7,492 nucleotides of DNA from an uncultured Chlorobiaceae bacterium (GCA_903874585.1 CAIQSY010000042.1:1-7492), one strand, 5' to 3'; shown: positions 1-6,119, counted from the first letter of the stretch. Program-made: numbers and translations. The notes: generated from the letters alone by a model not told the origin.

Positions 1-511
1 GAATACCGAGCGCCTGGCGAATATGGTCGTGATGGATAATGCTCACCCACCCGACGCCGAGGTTCTCCGCCCGTGCTGCAAGCCAGAGGTTTTGCACGGC
101 ACACACCGAGCTGTAGAGATCCATCTCGGGATTCGCCGTCCGCCCAATCACCACCTCGCCACTTCGGGAGCGGTCGCAGGTGACGCAGATGCCCATCGGC
201 GACTCCATAATTCCCTCGAGCTTGAACGAGCGATAAGCATCCTGCTTTGCACCGCAGAACATCGCCGCAGCCTCGGCATGAGCAAGCTCAAAACCCTCCT
301 TTACCTTCTGGCGAGTCTCAACATCTTTCACAACAATAAAATCCCACGGCTGCATAAAACCCACGCTTGGCGCATGGTGCGCCGCATCAAGCACACGGCT
401 GATCACCTCCTCCGGCACCGAATCAGGCAGATATTGCCCCCGCACATCGCGGCGGCTGTAGATGACTTTGTAGAGCGCTTCGCGCTCAAGCTCGGAGATT
501 GTTGTGTTCAT
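1..511 (-). CDS. bluB: BluB, 5,6-dimethylbenzimidazole synthase (C-terminus cut off by window edge)
   Basis: BluB is a nitroreductase-fold flavoenzyme that uses O2 to break down FMNH2 into 5,6-dimethylbenzimidazole, the lower ligand of cobalamin; it acts in the cytoplasm. The visible 170 residues show the family hallmarks in order: SRRDVRGQYLPD (about 19-30), HHAPSVGFMQPW (45-56), a YRSFKLEG stretch (93-100), CDRSR (112-116), GRT-NPEMDLYSSVCAVQNLW (123-143) and GVGWVSI (152-158). Asp22 and Ser157 match the two residues known to be essential in Sinorhizobium BluB (Asp32, Ser167), with the same 135-residue spacing. The ATG at 509-511 is preceded in frame by a TAA with no other usual start codon between; no clear Shine-Dalgarno is visible. 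The usual length is about 210-230 aa, so roughly 40-60 residues lie outside the window. It follows the riboswitch-controlled receptor on the same strand after 99 nt, which fits a B12 role. It is visibly GC-richer than that receptor gene. I regard the family assignment as secure. Confidence 0.95.
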   Translation of the reverse strand, partial: MNTTISELEREALYKVIYSRRDVRGQYLPDSVPEEVISRVLDAAHHAPSVGFMQPWDFIVVKDVETRQKVKEGFELAHAEAAAMFCGAKQDAYRSFKLEGIMESPMGICVTCDRSRSGEVVIGRTANPEMDLYSSVCAVQNLWLAARAENLGVGWVSIIHHDHIRQALGI

Positions 512-543
512 AAAAAGAGTGGAATAGAGAATGATTTAAAATA

Positions 544-582
544 GAAAGCATGAAAGCCCACACACGAAACTCCCATGCTTTC
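544..582 (-). terminator. Hairpin between receptor and bluB, possible weak terminator or attenuator
   Basis: A perfect 9-bp inverted repeat, gaaagcatg (544-552) and catgctttc (574-582), encloses a 21-nt loop. Read on the minus strand, the stem is followed by CTATTTTAAATC, a U-rich but broken tail. It lies 28 nt after the receptor stop codon and 32 nt before the bluB start. It could end most receptor transcripts, let some read into bluB, or simply stabilise the 3' end. The long loop and imperfect U-tract make an efficient intrinsic terminator uncertain. Confidence 0.4.
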
Positions 583-610
583 CAACACATAATAGGAGAA
601 CAATCAGGGA

Positions 611-2554
611 TTACAGATCGGCACGTAAACCAATAACAAAAGTACGCCCGGGCATTGGATAGCCTTTTACGTATTGATAATCACGATCGAGCAGGTTATC
701 AATTTCAGCTTTTAACGTAATACCACGGTGCTCTTTTTTATCCAGCATGAATTTTTTAGCGGCTGAAAGATTTATAACACTAAATCCGCCTTTTGTAATC
801 GTTGAACCCATCCAATTTCTTTCATAATCTTGCACTTTGCTACTACCCGTTGCCGTAACATTCAGTGCTCCACTCAATCCATTGGTATGCTGTACACGGA
901 TTCCCGTACTTGCATTCCATTCTGGGGTATAAAGTAAATCATCACCAGTTGCATTATCCTTATGCTCCAGCAGATAGGTGTAGTTTACGTAAGGCTCAAC
1001 ACTCCATGCCGTTGCTGTTTGTTTCCACGCAAATTCAGCTTCAATACCTGATAATGAGGTGCTCCCAATATTCTTATAGAGATATTTGTTTGGAGCGGTT
1101 AACTGCGTTTCAATCATATCGGTGTAATCAGTTGTAAACCATGTTAACGAAGAGTTTATCGCTCTCCATGCAACATCAATTCCTGCTTCCCATGTTTCAC
1201 TGATTTCGGGATTCAAGTTTGGATTGCCAATGTAGGTTTTACCAAACGAAACAATATTGCCTGCAAGTTCACGTGCTGATGGCATTCTGAAACCTTCAGC
1301 AAAAGAGCCTCGCATTTTTACCGCATTGTGTATTTGCCAAGCAGCACCTACTTGATGCGCTAAATTATCAGTACTGCGTGAGCTTCCTTCATTTGGCATC
1401 AACTCAACCTTGTAATCATCGTACCGAATACCTGCGGTGAGCAAAAGCCGTTCATTAAAAAACCCATATTTTGCAAGCAAAAAGCCTGCAGGGTTATTGT
1501 ATTTACTCCATTTTGGCGCTAACGTTGAGGTTAATTCATATTGTAACCAATCTACGCCGGCAGTTAAACGTAATGCTTCTTCGGAAAAAGTTACTTGTGC
1601 TTGAGCGCCTTGTTGTTCAACCTCGCTCGAACTTGTGTAAGACGTTGATGGATCAACATATTTGTATTTATCTATACCATTAAAATAGCGAGTTGTCCAC
1701 AACCAACGTTTATCGGAAAGAGCGCCTTCGTAACTAACATCAACGGCATGGTTGTTATTGCTGGTATAGCTCTGTAAGTCATTCGTGCTGAGATATGACG
1801 GTGAACCAGCTTTATCAACATCAAAAGAATGGTATCCAACACCTATGCGATGCCCATCGGCAATTTCATAGCCAATGTTAAGATTTGCTAATACCTGATC
1901 ATCATACCCAGTATTGAAATAGGTTTTTCCTGAGCCAGTTTTATATTCGCCGGCTTCAGAACGCGAAAGGGTGCCCGAAAAATCAAGGGTGCCAATTTTA
2001 CCTTGCATACCACCAGCCGTTCTAACAAAATCATTACTACCAGCTTTTTGCTCTACAAAAAATGAGGGTGCCTTTTTGCCTTTGCTGGTAATAACGTTCA
2101 CCACACCACCAATTGCGGCTGAACCATATTGAACTGCGGCAGGACCGCGAATAATTTCAATACGCTCAACATTCTCCGTCATAATTTTCGCAAGATTGCC
2201 CGTACCAGCACGACGCCCATCAATCAGCACGAGCACTTTACCCATCAAGTCATTTCCATGAGTTTCGCTTCGAAATCCTCTGATTCCGGCGGAAGTCATA
2301 GTTCCTGGGTACTTTTGAATTTGACCAAGATTTTTTTCAGCCAATAGTTTTCCTAAATCTTGAGCAGATGATTGAGCTATCTCATCCTTGCCAATAATGG
2401 TGATGTTTGACGTTACATTTTTTTTTGGCTCTTCAACACGGCTTGAAGTCACCACCATCTCCTCACCCATAACGCTCATCGGCTGCTCTTCAGCCATAAG
2501 CCCTTTGCTGCACAGCAAGCCTGCCATGACAACAATAAATACTTTTTTGTTCAT
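611..2554 (-). CDS. TonB-dependent outer-membrane receptor, BtuB-like (probable cobalamin/corrinoid uptake)
   Basis: This is a 647-residue outer-membrane transporter that imports a scarce ligand into the periplasm using energy from TonB-ExbB-ExbD. A signal peptide (about 1-21, ending near GLMA) is followed by a TonB box (EEMVVTS, 31-37). The plug domain (about 45-157) carries VLVLIDGRR, RIEIIRGP and the closing YGSAAIGGVVNVIT. The rest is a beta-barrel with alternating hydrophobic/polar strands ending in RTFVIGLRADL; the last residue is Leu rather than the usual Phe or Trp. The length is close to that of E. coli BtuB (about 614 aa). The start ATG at 2552-2554 has only a weak CAGG 11-14 nt upstream, and that CAGG lies in a hairpin. 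Substrate assignment rests on the cobalamin riboswitch upstream and bluB downstream, not on barrel sequence; cobinamide or another corrinoid is equally possible. The gene is AT-richer than bluB and parts of the symporter gene, which may mark acquisition by transfer. Confidence 0.93.
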   Translation of the reverse strand: MNKKVFIVVMAGLLCSKGLMAEEQPMSVMGEEMVVTSSRVEEPKKNVTSNITIIGKDEIAQSSAQDLGKLLAEKNLGQIQKYPGTMTSAGIRGFRSETHGNDLMGKVLVLIDGRRAGTGNLAKIMTENVERIEIIRGPAAVQYGSAAIGGVVNVITSKGKKAPSFFVEQKAGSNDFVRTAGGMQGKIGTLDFSGTLSRSEAGEYKTGSGKTYFNTGYDDQVLANLNIGYEIADGHRIGVGYHSFDVDKAGSPSYLSTNDLQSYTSNNNHAVDVSYEGALSDKRWLWTTRYFNGIDKYKYVDPSTSYTSSSEVEQQGAQAQVTFSEEALRLTAGVDWLQYELTSTLAPKWSKYNNPAGFLLAKYGFFNERLLLTAGIRYDDYKVELMPNEGSSRSTDNLAHQVGAAWQIHNAVKMRGSFAEGFRMPSARELAGNIVSFGKTYIGNPNLNPEISETWEAGIDVAWRAINSSLTWFTTDYTDMIETQLTAPNKYLYKNIGSTSLSGIEAEFAWKQTATAWSVEPYVNYTYLLEHKDNATGDDLLYTPEWNASTGIRVQHTNGLSGALNVTATGSSKVQDYERNWMGSTITKGGFSVINLSAAKKFMLDKKEHRGITLKAEIDNLLDRDYQYVKGYPMPGRTFVIGLRADL

Positions 2555-2564
2555 GTGAAATTAA

Positions 2565-2600
2565 CCTGTTTTCAGTTTGAGAAATAGTTCAACTGACAGG
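2565..2600 (-). promoter_or_regulatory. Hairpin covering the receptor's ribosome-binding region (candidate riboswitch expression platform)
   Basis: In the receptor leader RNA, CCUGU (2596-2600) can pair with ACAGG (2565-2569) and CAGUU (2591-2595) with AACUG (2573-2577). The two helices are separated by a 3-nt bulge on one side. The ACAGG strand is the only Shine-Dalgarno-like sequence before the receptor ATG at 2554. This is the arrangement expected when a cobalamin riboswitch lowers translation by hiding the ribosome-binding site. Pairing is seen directly; the regulatory role is inferred. Confidence 0.5.
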
Positions 2601-2709
2601 GGTAAGCAAAAGGCAGATGTAACGAATATGAGCATCAACACGTAATGCAAAAAGAGGTACAACTTTGCCCCGACTATATCCCGTAGTCCGATTTTATCAT
2701 GCAAAAAAA

Positions 2710-2930
2710 TAACTGGCAGGTCTCCTGACTATCACGGTTTCTTACTCTGTTTCGAGCCTTCCCACTGATTTCCAAGGCGGAAACCATGCAGTGACTTTGA
2801 AACAACTGCTTCTGACATCCATGAAGACCATGGAGTGTTATCGGCAGCTTACCGTTGTACAGTTGCGGGTACAGTGTACGATTCTCACGTACTTCCCTAT
2901 TCTCCGGCTTTTAAGCCGGCACCAGTTACC
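2710..2930 (-). ncRNA. Cobalamin (B12) riboswitch
   Basis: Read on the minus strand (5' end near 2930), this leader carries the conserved elements of the cobalamin aptamer in order. They are GGTGCC (2918-2923), a P2-type hairpin CCGGCT/AGCCGG with a TAAA loop (2904-2919), AGGGAA, and GTGAGAAT followed by CCCGCAACTGTA (2858-2869). Then come GTCACTG, GTGGGAAGGC and the B12 box AGTCAGGAGACCTGCC (2715-2730). The closing P1 helix pairs UAACUGG (2922-2928) with CCAGUUA (2710-2716), extendable by two G-U pairs. It sits about 155 nt upstream of the TonB-dependent receptor, a classic target. Adenosylcobalamin or a related cobalamin is the expected ligand, and binding is expected to lower receptor expression. 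An A-rich/T-rich stretch upstream (about 2940-2979) must hold the promoter, but I could not pick out convincing -35 and -10 boxes. Confidence 0.96.
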
Positions 2931-2971
2931 ATTCGAAAGAACAAGTTGCCATATTAAGAAAATAGTGGCAT

Positions 2972-3020
2972 AAAAAAAACAGTGCGTTTTCGTGAATGAT
3001 TTCAATTGGATTTACCACTG
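2972..3020 (-). terminator. Candidate terminator after the small ORF, ahead of the B12 leader
   Basis: On the minus strand CAGTG (3016-3020) can pair with CACTG (2980-2984), and the second arm is followed directly by eight T residues (2972-2979). The first arm begins immediately after the TGA of the 68-codon ORF. The 31-nt loop and 5-bp stem are weak for an intrinsic terminator, but position and U-tract are right for separating the purF side from the riboswitch transcript. Confidence 0.33.
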
Positions 3021-3227
3021 TCAATCCTTCAATTCAATCAAAATCAGAGACATGACGAGTTGCCAAGGCGAGCTGGCTCTGTTCGTGCAGTAGCAGCAAT
3101 AAGCGGAATTTCCACCCGACATTTTTCGTTGCTCATTTTTCCAGTCATTGAGCACTTTTCGGGCAGCGGCAATGCCAAATGTTGAAGCGCTGAAGTTGAA
3201 CCCATAGCAATTGTGCAAAATATCCAT
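3021..3227 (-). CDS. Small hypothetical protein (68 aa), probably once translationally coupled to purF
   Basis: I do not recognise this protein. It starts at ATG 3225-3227 and ends at TGA 3021-3023. The product begins MDILHNCYGFNF, has a helix-like segment rich in Ala, Lys and Arg (about 18-36), then a Cys cluster YCCYC (Cys44, Cys45, Cys47), and ends with a hydrophobic stretch (WQLVMSLILIEL, 55-66). Support for a real gene is mostly contextual. If the IS remnant and one TTAA copy are removed, its ATG overlaps the purF stop as TAATG, and AAAGAGGA in the end of purF would sit about 10 nt upstream as its ribosome-binding site. Today the IS separates it from that site; upstream in the same frame a TTG at 3252-3254 inside the IS could start a chimeric product (MALFTNKLL...). 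It may now be poorly expressed or decaying. It could also be a chance ORF. Confidence 0.42.
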   Translation of the reverse strand: MDILHNCYGFNFSASTFGIAAARKVLNDWKNEQRKMSGGNSAYCCYCTNRASSPWQLVMSLILIELKD

Positions 3228-3836
3228 TAAGAGCTTATTTGTAAATAAAGCCAACTTTTCTTGATATGAGGAATATACTTTTCAGAAATAATAATCTGAA
3301 GGGCTGGCTTTCCTTGATATCCTTTATCAGCGCACAGATGTTGTTCGCTCTCTGGACGCTTCACCACCATAGTTTCAAGCACTGCTTTCAGTTGTGTGAC
3401 ATTGTGCCGATTTGCTCCGGTGACGACGATCGAGAGCGGGACTCCACGCCCGTCCAACAGTTTCCTGGGCAAGCGGAGCTTGTGTCATCGCACCATCGAT
3501 GTTTCGCCAGTTCAATGCAATGCCTTCCATATCGTCATATTCTGCGAGCCCCTTTTGCCAGAGTGCAAGAAAAAAGCCTTGCCGCTGCCATCGTGCAAAA
3601 TGGGTGTAAATGGCACTGGGACTGCCAAATCGTTCTTTTGGCAAAGCTTGCCACTGACAACCTGTTCGCAGGACAAACATAATGCCTTCAAAGATCCTTC
3701 GTGATAGGATCGGTTTGCGTCCGCCTCCAGACTTTCGTTGGTACTTTTTATTTGGATCCCGCTGGGGCTGAGGTATGAGTGGCTCAACCGCATTCCAAAA
3801 CGAGTCAGATACTTTCCATGATTTGCTTTTTGGCAT
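3227..3836 (-). pseudogene. IS5-family DDE transposase, broken (frameshift, internal and C-terminal losses)
   Basis: The first part reads in frame from ATG 3834-3836 (MPKSKSWKVSDSFW), preceded by a good Shine-Dalgarno GGAAGAAG; an ATG at 3855-3857 is also in frame but lacks this support. The N-terminal part shows the family pattern: SFWNAVEPLIP, GGGRKPILSRRIFEGIMFVLRTGCQW, then the first catalytic Asp in NIDGAMTQAPL. About there the frame shifts; the second frame continues RKLLDGRGVPLSIVVTGANRH and the second catalytic Asp in HLCADKGYQG, up to KYIPHIKK. From family knowledge, roughly 20-25 residues should separate DGAMT-APL from LLDGRGVPLS, so a block with its frame was lost there. A C-terminal part of perhaps 60 or more residues, including the catalytic Glu (normally in a motif like RRWVVERTHSW), is also missing. 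After HIKK the frame runs into the terminal repeat and stops. No active enzyme can be made. Confidence 0.88.
3231..3248 (+). repeat. Left terminal inverted repeat of the IS remnant
   Basis: The sequence gagcttatttgtaaataa is the inverted partner of 3902-3919 with one mismatch (T versus C at position 10). Similarity stops after position 18. Confidence 0.9.
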
Positions 3837-3844
3837 AACTTCTT

Positions 3845-3866
3845 CCATAGTAATCAATTACTATGG
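3845..3866 (-). repeat. Inverted repeat at the transposase ribosome-binding site
   Basis: Two perfect 10-bp arms, ccatagtaat (3845-3854) and attactatgg (3857-3866), are separated by 2 nt. In transposase RNA the second arm ends in TGG, whose GG begins the GGAAGAAG ribosome-binding site. In several IS elements a stem like this, formed only in transcripts entering from outside, hides the start of the transposase; that role is inferred here. Confidence 0.55.
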
Positions 3867-3901
3867 AGAGAAATATAATACTTTGCTGAAGTATATGAAA
3901 A

Positions 3902-3919
3902 TTATTTACGAATAAGCTC
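3902..3919 (-). repeat. Right terminal inverted repeat of the IS remnant
   Basis: Read on the minus strand this is GAGCTTATTCGTAAATAA, matching the left end at 17 of 18 positions. The next four bases outward are TTAA (3920-3923), which contain the purF stop codon. Confidence 0.9.
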
Positions 3920-5413
3920 TTAATCATTTTCCTCTTTATCTGTTGTTGCGTCGGTGATCTGAATCGGATAATCGCCGCTGAAGCAGGCTGTGCAGTAGCT
4001 GCATGTTTCTCCATCAAAAGCTGGTACGCTGTTCATCATTCCTTGCATGGTGAGATATTTCAACGAATCGACGCCGATGTACTCCCTGATTTTTTCAATT
4101 TCCTCATCCTTATTGGCCCAGTTGTCGAACATGTGCGTAAGCAACTGCCGTTTGGTCGGAAAATCCATGCCATAAAAACATGGATTGGTAATTGGTGGTG
4201 AGCTGATGTGCAGATGAATTGCCGCCGGATCGGCTTCACGAATGAGCTTAATCAGCATTTTCGCTGTTGTACCGCGGACAATAGAGTCGTCAATGAGAAT
4301 GATGGGGCGCCCCTGCAGTACGCCACGGACAATATTATATTTGGAACGTACCTTGATGTCGCGGCTGTGAATGCCCGGCTGAATGAAGGTTCTGCCGACA
4401 TAATGGTTGCGAATAAGGCCATGTTCAAACCGTGCAGGCTTCTCCATTTTGATGCTTTCCCTCACAAAACCGAGCGCTGCGGTGTTCGATGAGTCAGGCA
4501 CGCTGACGACGGTCAGCTCCTTTTCGCCCGGCTGATGCTCAATTGTCGATTCTCGCGCAAGATTTTTGCCGAGATTTCGCCTGACTTTGTCAACCGAATG
4601 GCCAAAGATAAAGCTGTCAGGTCGCGAAAAATAGACGTATTCAAAAATGCAGCGAGCTTTGCGTTTCGATTGAGGAAGAAAGAGTGAGGTTGGTTTTTCG
4701 TTGGTAACAGCCAGATGATCAATCAGTAAAATTTCACCAGGCTCGATATCGCGAATATATTCTGCCTGGATGATATCGAATGCGCACGTTTCGCTGGCAA
4801 CAATATAGGTGAGTTCTCCAGTGAGGGGATCAACTTTTTTGCCAAGCGCAAGTGGTCTGAAGCCGTAGGGATCTCGCGCAGCAATCAACTGATTATTTGC
4901 CAGCAGTACCATCGAATAGGCGCCTTCTACCTGTAATAGTGCTTCGTAAAGCTGATCAATTGGCTCTTTTGCGCGACTGCGTGCAGCTAAATGGGGGATG
5001 ATTTCCGTATCCGATGAAGCCTGAAAAATCACGCCCAATTCTGTCAGTTCACGCCGTAACGTTCGAGAATTGGTGAGGTTACCGTTATGTGCTATTGCAA
5101 GACTTCCGGAGCGATAGGTGAGAGAGAAGGGCTGAATATTGTTGACTGAGGCGGATGAACCAGTGGTGGAGTATCGATTGTGCCCGATTGCTGCATAGCC
5201 ACTTAAATTGTCAAAAACCGTTTCATCTCGAAAAACTTCAGCAACAAGACCCATGCCTTTGTGCTGTTTGAAGAGGGTTTTCTTTTTTAGCTTATTGTAT
5301 TCTGCAACAACAATACCTGCGGCTTCTTGTCCTCTATGTTGGAGTGAGTATAATCCATAGAAGGTATCTTCCGCTGGAGTTTTAGAATTAAAAACACCGA
5401 AAACTCCACACAT
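3920..5413 (-). CDS. purF: Amidophosphoribosyltransferase PurF (iron-sulfur type)
   Basis: PurF makes 5-phosphoribosylamine from PRPP and glutamine, the first committed step of purine synthesis, in the cytoplasm. I start it at ATG 5411-5413, giving MCGVFGVF, because the glutaminase nucleophile Cys must become residue 1 after Met removal; a TTG two codons earlier is unlikely. The product is 497 aa, the usual length. The N-terminal Ntn glutaminase domain (2 to about 235) carries GHNRYSTTG (77-85), AHNGNLTN (108-115), SSDTEIIPHL (133-142) and RDPYGFRPLALG (180-191). The phosphoribosyltransferase half carries SVPDSSNTAALGF (304-316) and the PRPP loop ILIDDSIVRGTT (372-383). Cys255, Cys412, Cys471 and Cys474 correspond to the [4Fe-4S] ligands of the Bacillus subtilis enzyme, but the cleaved propeptide of that enzyme is absent. 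It lies 133 nt downstream of maf. Its TAA stop is within the TTAA bordering the IS remnant, so the protein is intact despite the insertion. No clear Shine-Dalgarno is visible. Confidence 0.98.
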   Translation of the reverse strand: MCGVFGVFNSKTPAEDTFYGLYSLQHRGQEAAGIVVAEYNKLKKKTLFKQHKGMGLVAEVFRDETVFDNLSGYAAIGHNRYSTTGSSASVNNIQPFSLTYRSGSLAIAHNGNLTNSRTLRRELTELGVIFQASSDTEIIPHLAARSRAKEPIDQLYEALLQVEGAYSMVLLANNQLIAARDPYGFRPLALGKKVDPLTGELTYIVASETCAFDIIQAEYIRDIEPGEILLIDHLAVTNEKPTSLFLPQSKRKARCIFEYVYFSRPDSFIFGHSVDKVRRNLGKNLARESTIEHQPGEKELTVVSVPDSSNTAALGFVRESIKMEKPARFEHGLIRNHYVGRTFIQPGIHSRDIKVRSKYNIVRGVLQGRPIILIDDSIVRGTTAKMLIKLIREADPAAIHLHISSPPITNPCFYGMDFPTKRQLLTHMFDNWANKDEEIEKIREYIGVDSLKYLTMQGMMNSVPAFDGETCSYCTACFSGDYPIQITDATTDKEEND

Positions 5414-5546
5414 AAGCAAGGTATCTTAAAATTGTGTAAACTGCCTAACTTGTCCTCTACGCATCATGACGGAATGAACATAATGATTCAGAGCATAAAT
5501 TGAAAATAATCATTCTTACTCTCTCTTCTTTCGAGTCAGCTTTCCA

Positions 5547-6119
5547 TTATACAAATGCTTTCAGCGCTTTGCAGAGAGCGGAGAGAGGTAATCCCATGAC
5601 GTTGTAATAGCACCCGTCAATTCGCTTGATGTGGCACGCCATCAATGGATCTTGAATGCCATAGCTTCCAGCTTTATCGTACGGTTTTTGCGACAGCAGG
5701 TAGCGCTGTATTTCATGGTCAGAGAGTGCATCAAACTCGACGGTGGTGCTGATGCACTCCGTGTGACTTTTGCTGTTGCTCAGCAGCACAAAGCCGGTAT
5801 AGACGCGGTGCGTGCGATTCTGCAAGCTTTTGAGCATGGCAAACGCATCGTCAAATCCGGCGGGTTTGCCCAGAATACTCTTCCCTTTAGCCACAACCGT
5901 GTCAGCAGCGATAATGATGGTGTTGCGATTTTTGACTATCTCTGCCGCTGCGCTTGCCTTTTGCCAAGCAATTCGCGTTACATTCTCTTCAACCGAGAGC
6001 GTTGAGTCGATGATTTCGTCAGTCTCCACCGAGAGCGTGTCGAAAGGCAGGAGGGCGAGCGCAAGAATATCGCGGCGGCGTGGCGACTGTGAGGCAAGGA
6101 TCAGTGTTGGTTTTCCCAT
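5547..6119 (-). CDS. maf: Maf-family nucleoside triphosphate pyrophosphatase (YhdE-like)
   Basis: Maf proteins hydrolyse non-canonical or excess nucleoside triphosphates to the monophosphate and pyrophosphate. They are thought to clean the nucleotide pool and have been linked to septum formation. The 190-aa product has the full family length. It shows the N-terminal LASQSPRRRDIL (8-19), the metal-site AADTVV (71-76), LGKP (83-86), HRVYTGFVLL (108-117), YDKAGSYGIQD (146-156) and IDGCYYNVMGLPLS (167-180). The YDKAGSYGIQ motif resembles the YhdE branch (dTTP/UTP) more than the YceF branch (m7GTP); this subfamily call is inferred. The ATG at 6117-6119 begins 20 nt after the symporter stop, so the two are probably co-transcribed, although no Shine-Dalgarno is obvious. 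The AT-rich 133-nt gap to purF holds a 7-bp inverted repeat but no U-tract, so whether purF shares the transcript is open. Confidence 0.96.
   Translation of the reverse strand: MGKPTLILASQSPRRRDILALALLPFDTLSVETDEIIDSTLSVEENVTRIAWQKASAAAEIVKNRNTIIIAADTVVAKGKSILGKPAGFDDAFAMLKSLQNRTHRVYTGFVLLSNSKSHTECISTTVEFDALSDHEIQRYLLSQKPYDKAGSYGIQDPLMACHIKRIDGCYYNVMGLPLSALCKALKAFV

Larger units (their letters stand above)
3231..3919 (-). mobile_element. IS5-family insertion sequence remnant, 689 bp, with intact ends
   Basis: The element is bounded by 18-bp terminal inverted repeats that begin GAGCTTATT and match at 17 of 18 positions. TTAA flanks it on both sides (3227-3230 and 3920-3923), read either as a 4-bp target duplication or as a TA duplication with ends one base longer. 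It encodes a decayed IS5-type DDE transposase reading on the minus strand. Intact relatives are longer (roughly 0.8-0.9 kb by my recollection), consistent with two internal losses in the transposase. Both ends survive, so it could still be moved in trans by a related transposase. It sits directly behind the purF stop codon. Confidence 0.9.

Noticed and set aside
23..544. A 173-codon plus-strand ORF over the start of the window
   Set aside because: It is antisense to bluB, whose minus-strand product carries all family motifs; the plus-strand product is rich in His and Arg and shows no domain.
2672..2688. A small hairpin GACTA/TAGTC in the leader, considered as the kissing-loop partner of the aptamer
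   Set aside because: Its loop (CGGGATA) shows no complement in the aptamer's P5 loop region, and no U-tract follows.
2931..2979. A possible -10 box (TAATAT) upstream of the riboswitch
   Set aside because: It matches the usual consensus at only four of six positions and has no acceptable -35 partner, so it was not called as a promoter.
3065..3210. An alternative minus-strand frame in the small-ORF region, beginning MGSTSALQHL
   Set aside because: It lacks the TAATG coupling and ribosome-binding site that support the 68-codon frame, and the product is not recognisable.
3266..3704. Plus-strand ORFs of 138 and 102 codons inside the IS
   Set aside because: They are antisense to the recognisable transposase remnant and show no domain.
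5482..5514. A 7-bp inverted repeat (aatgatt/aatcatt) between maf and purF
   Set aside because: It is AT-rich with a 19-nt loop and no following U-tract, so it supports neither a terminator nor a clear operator.
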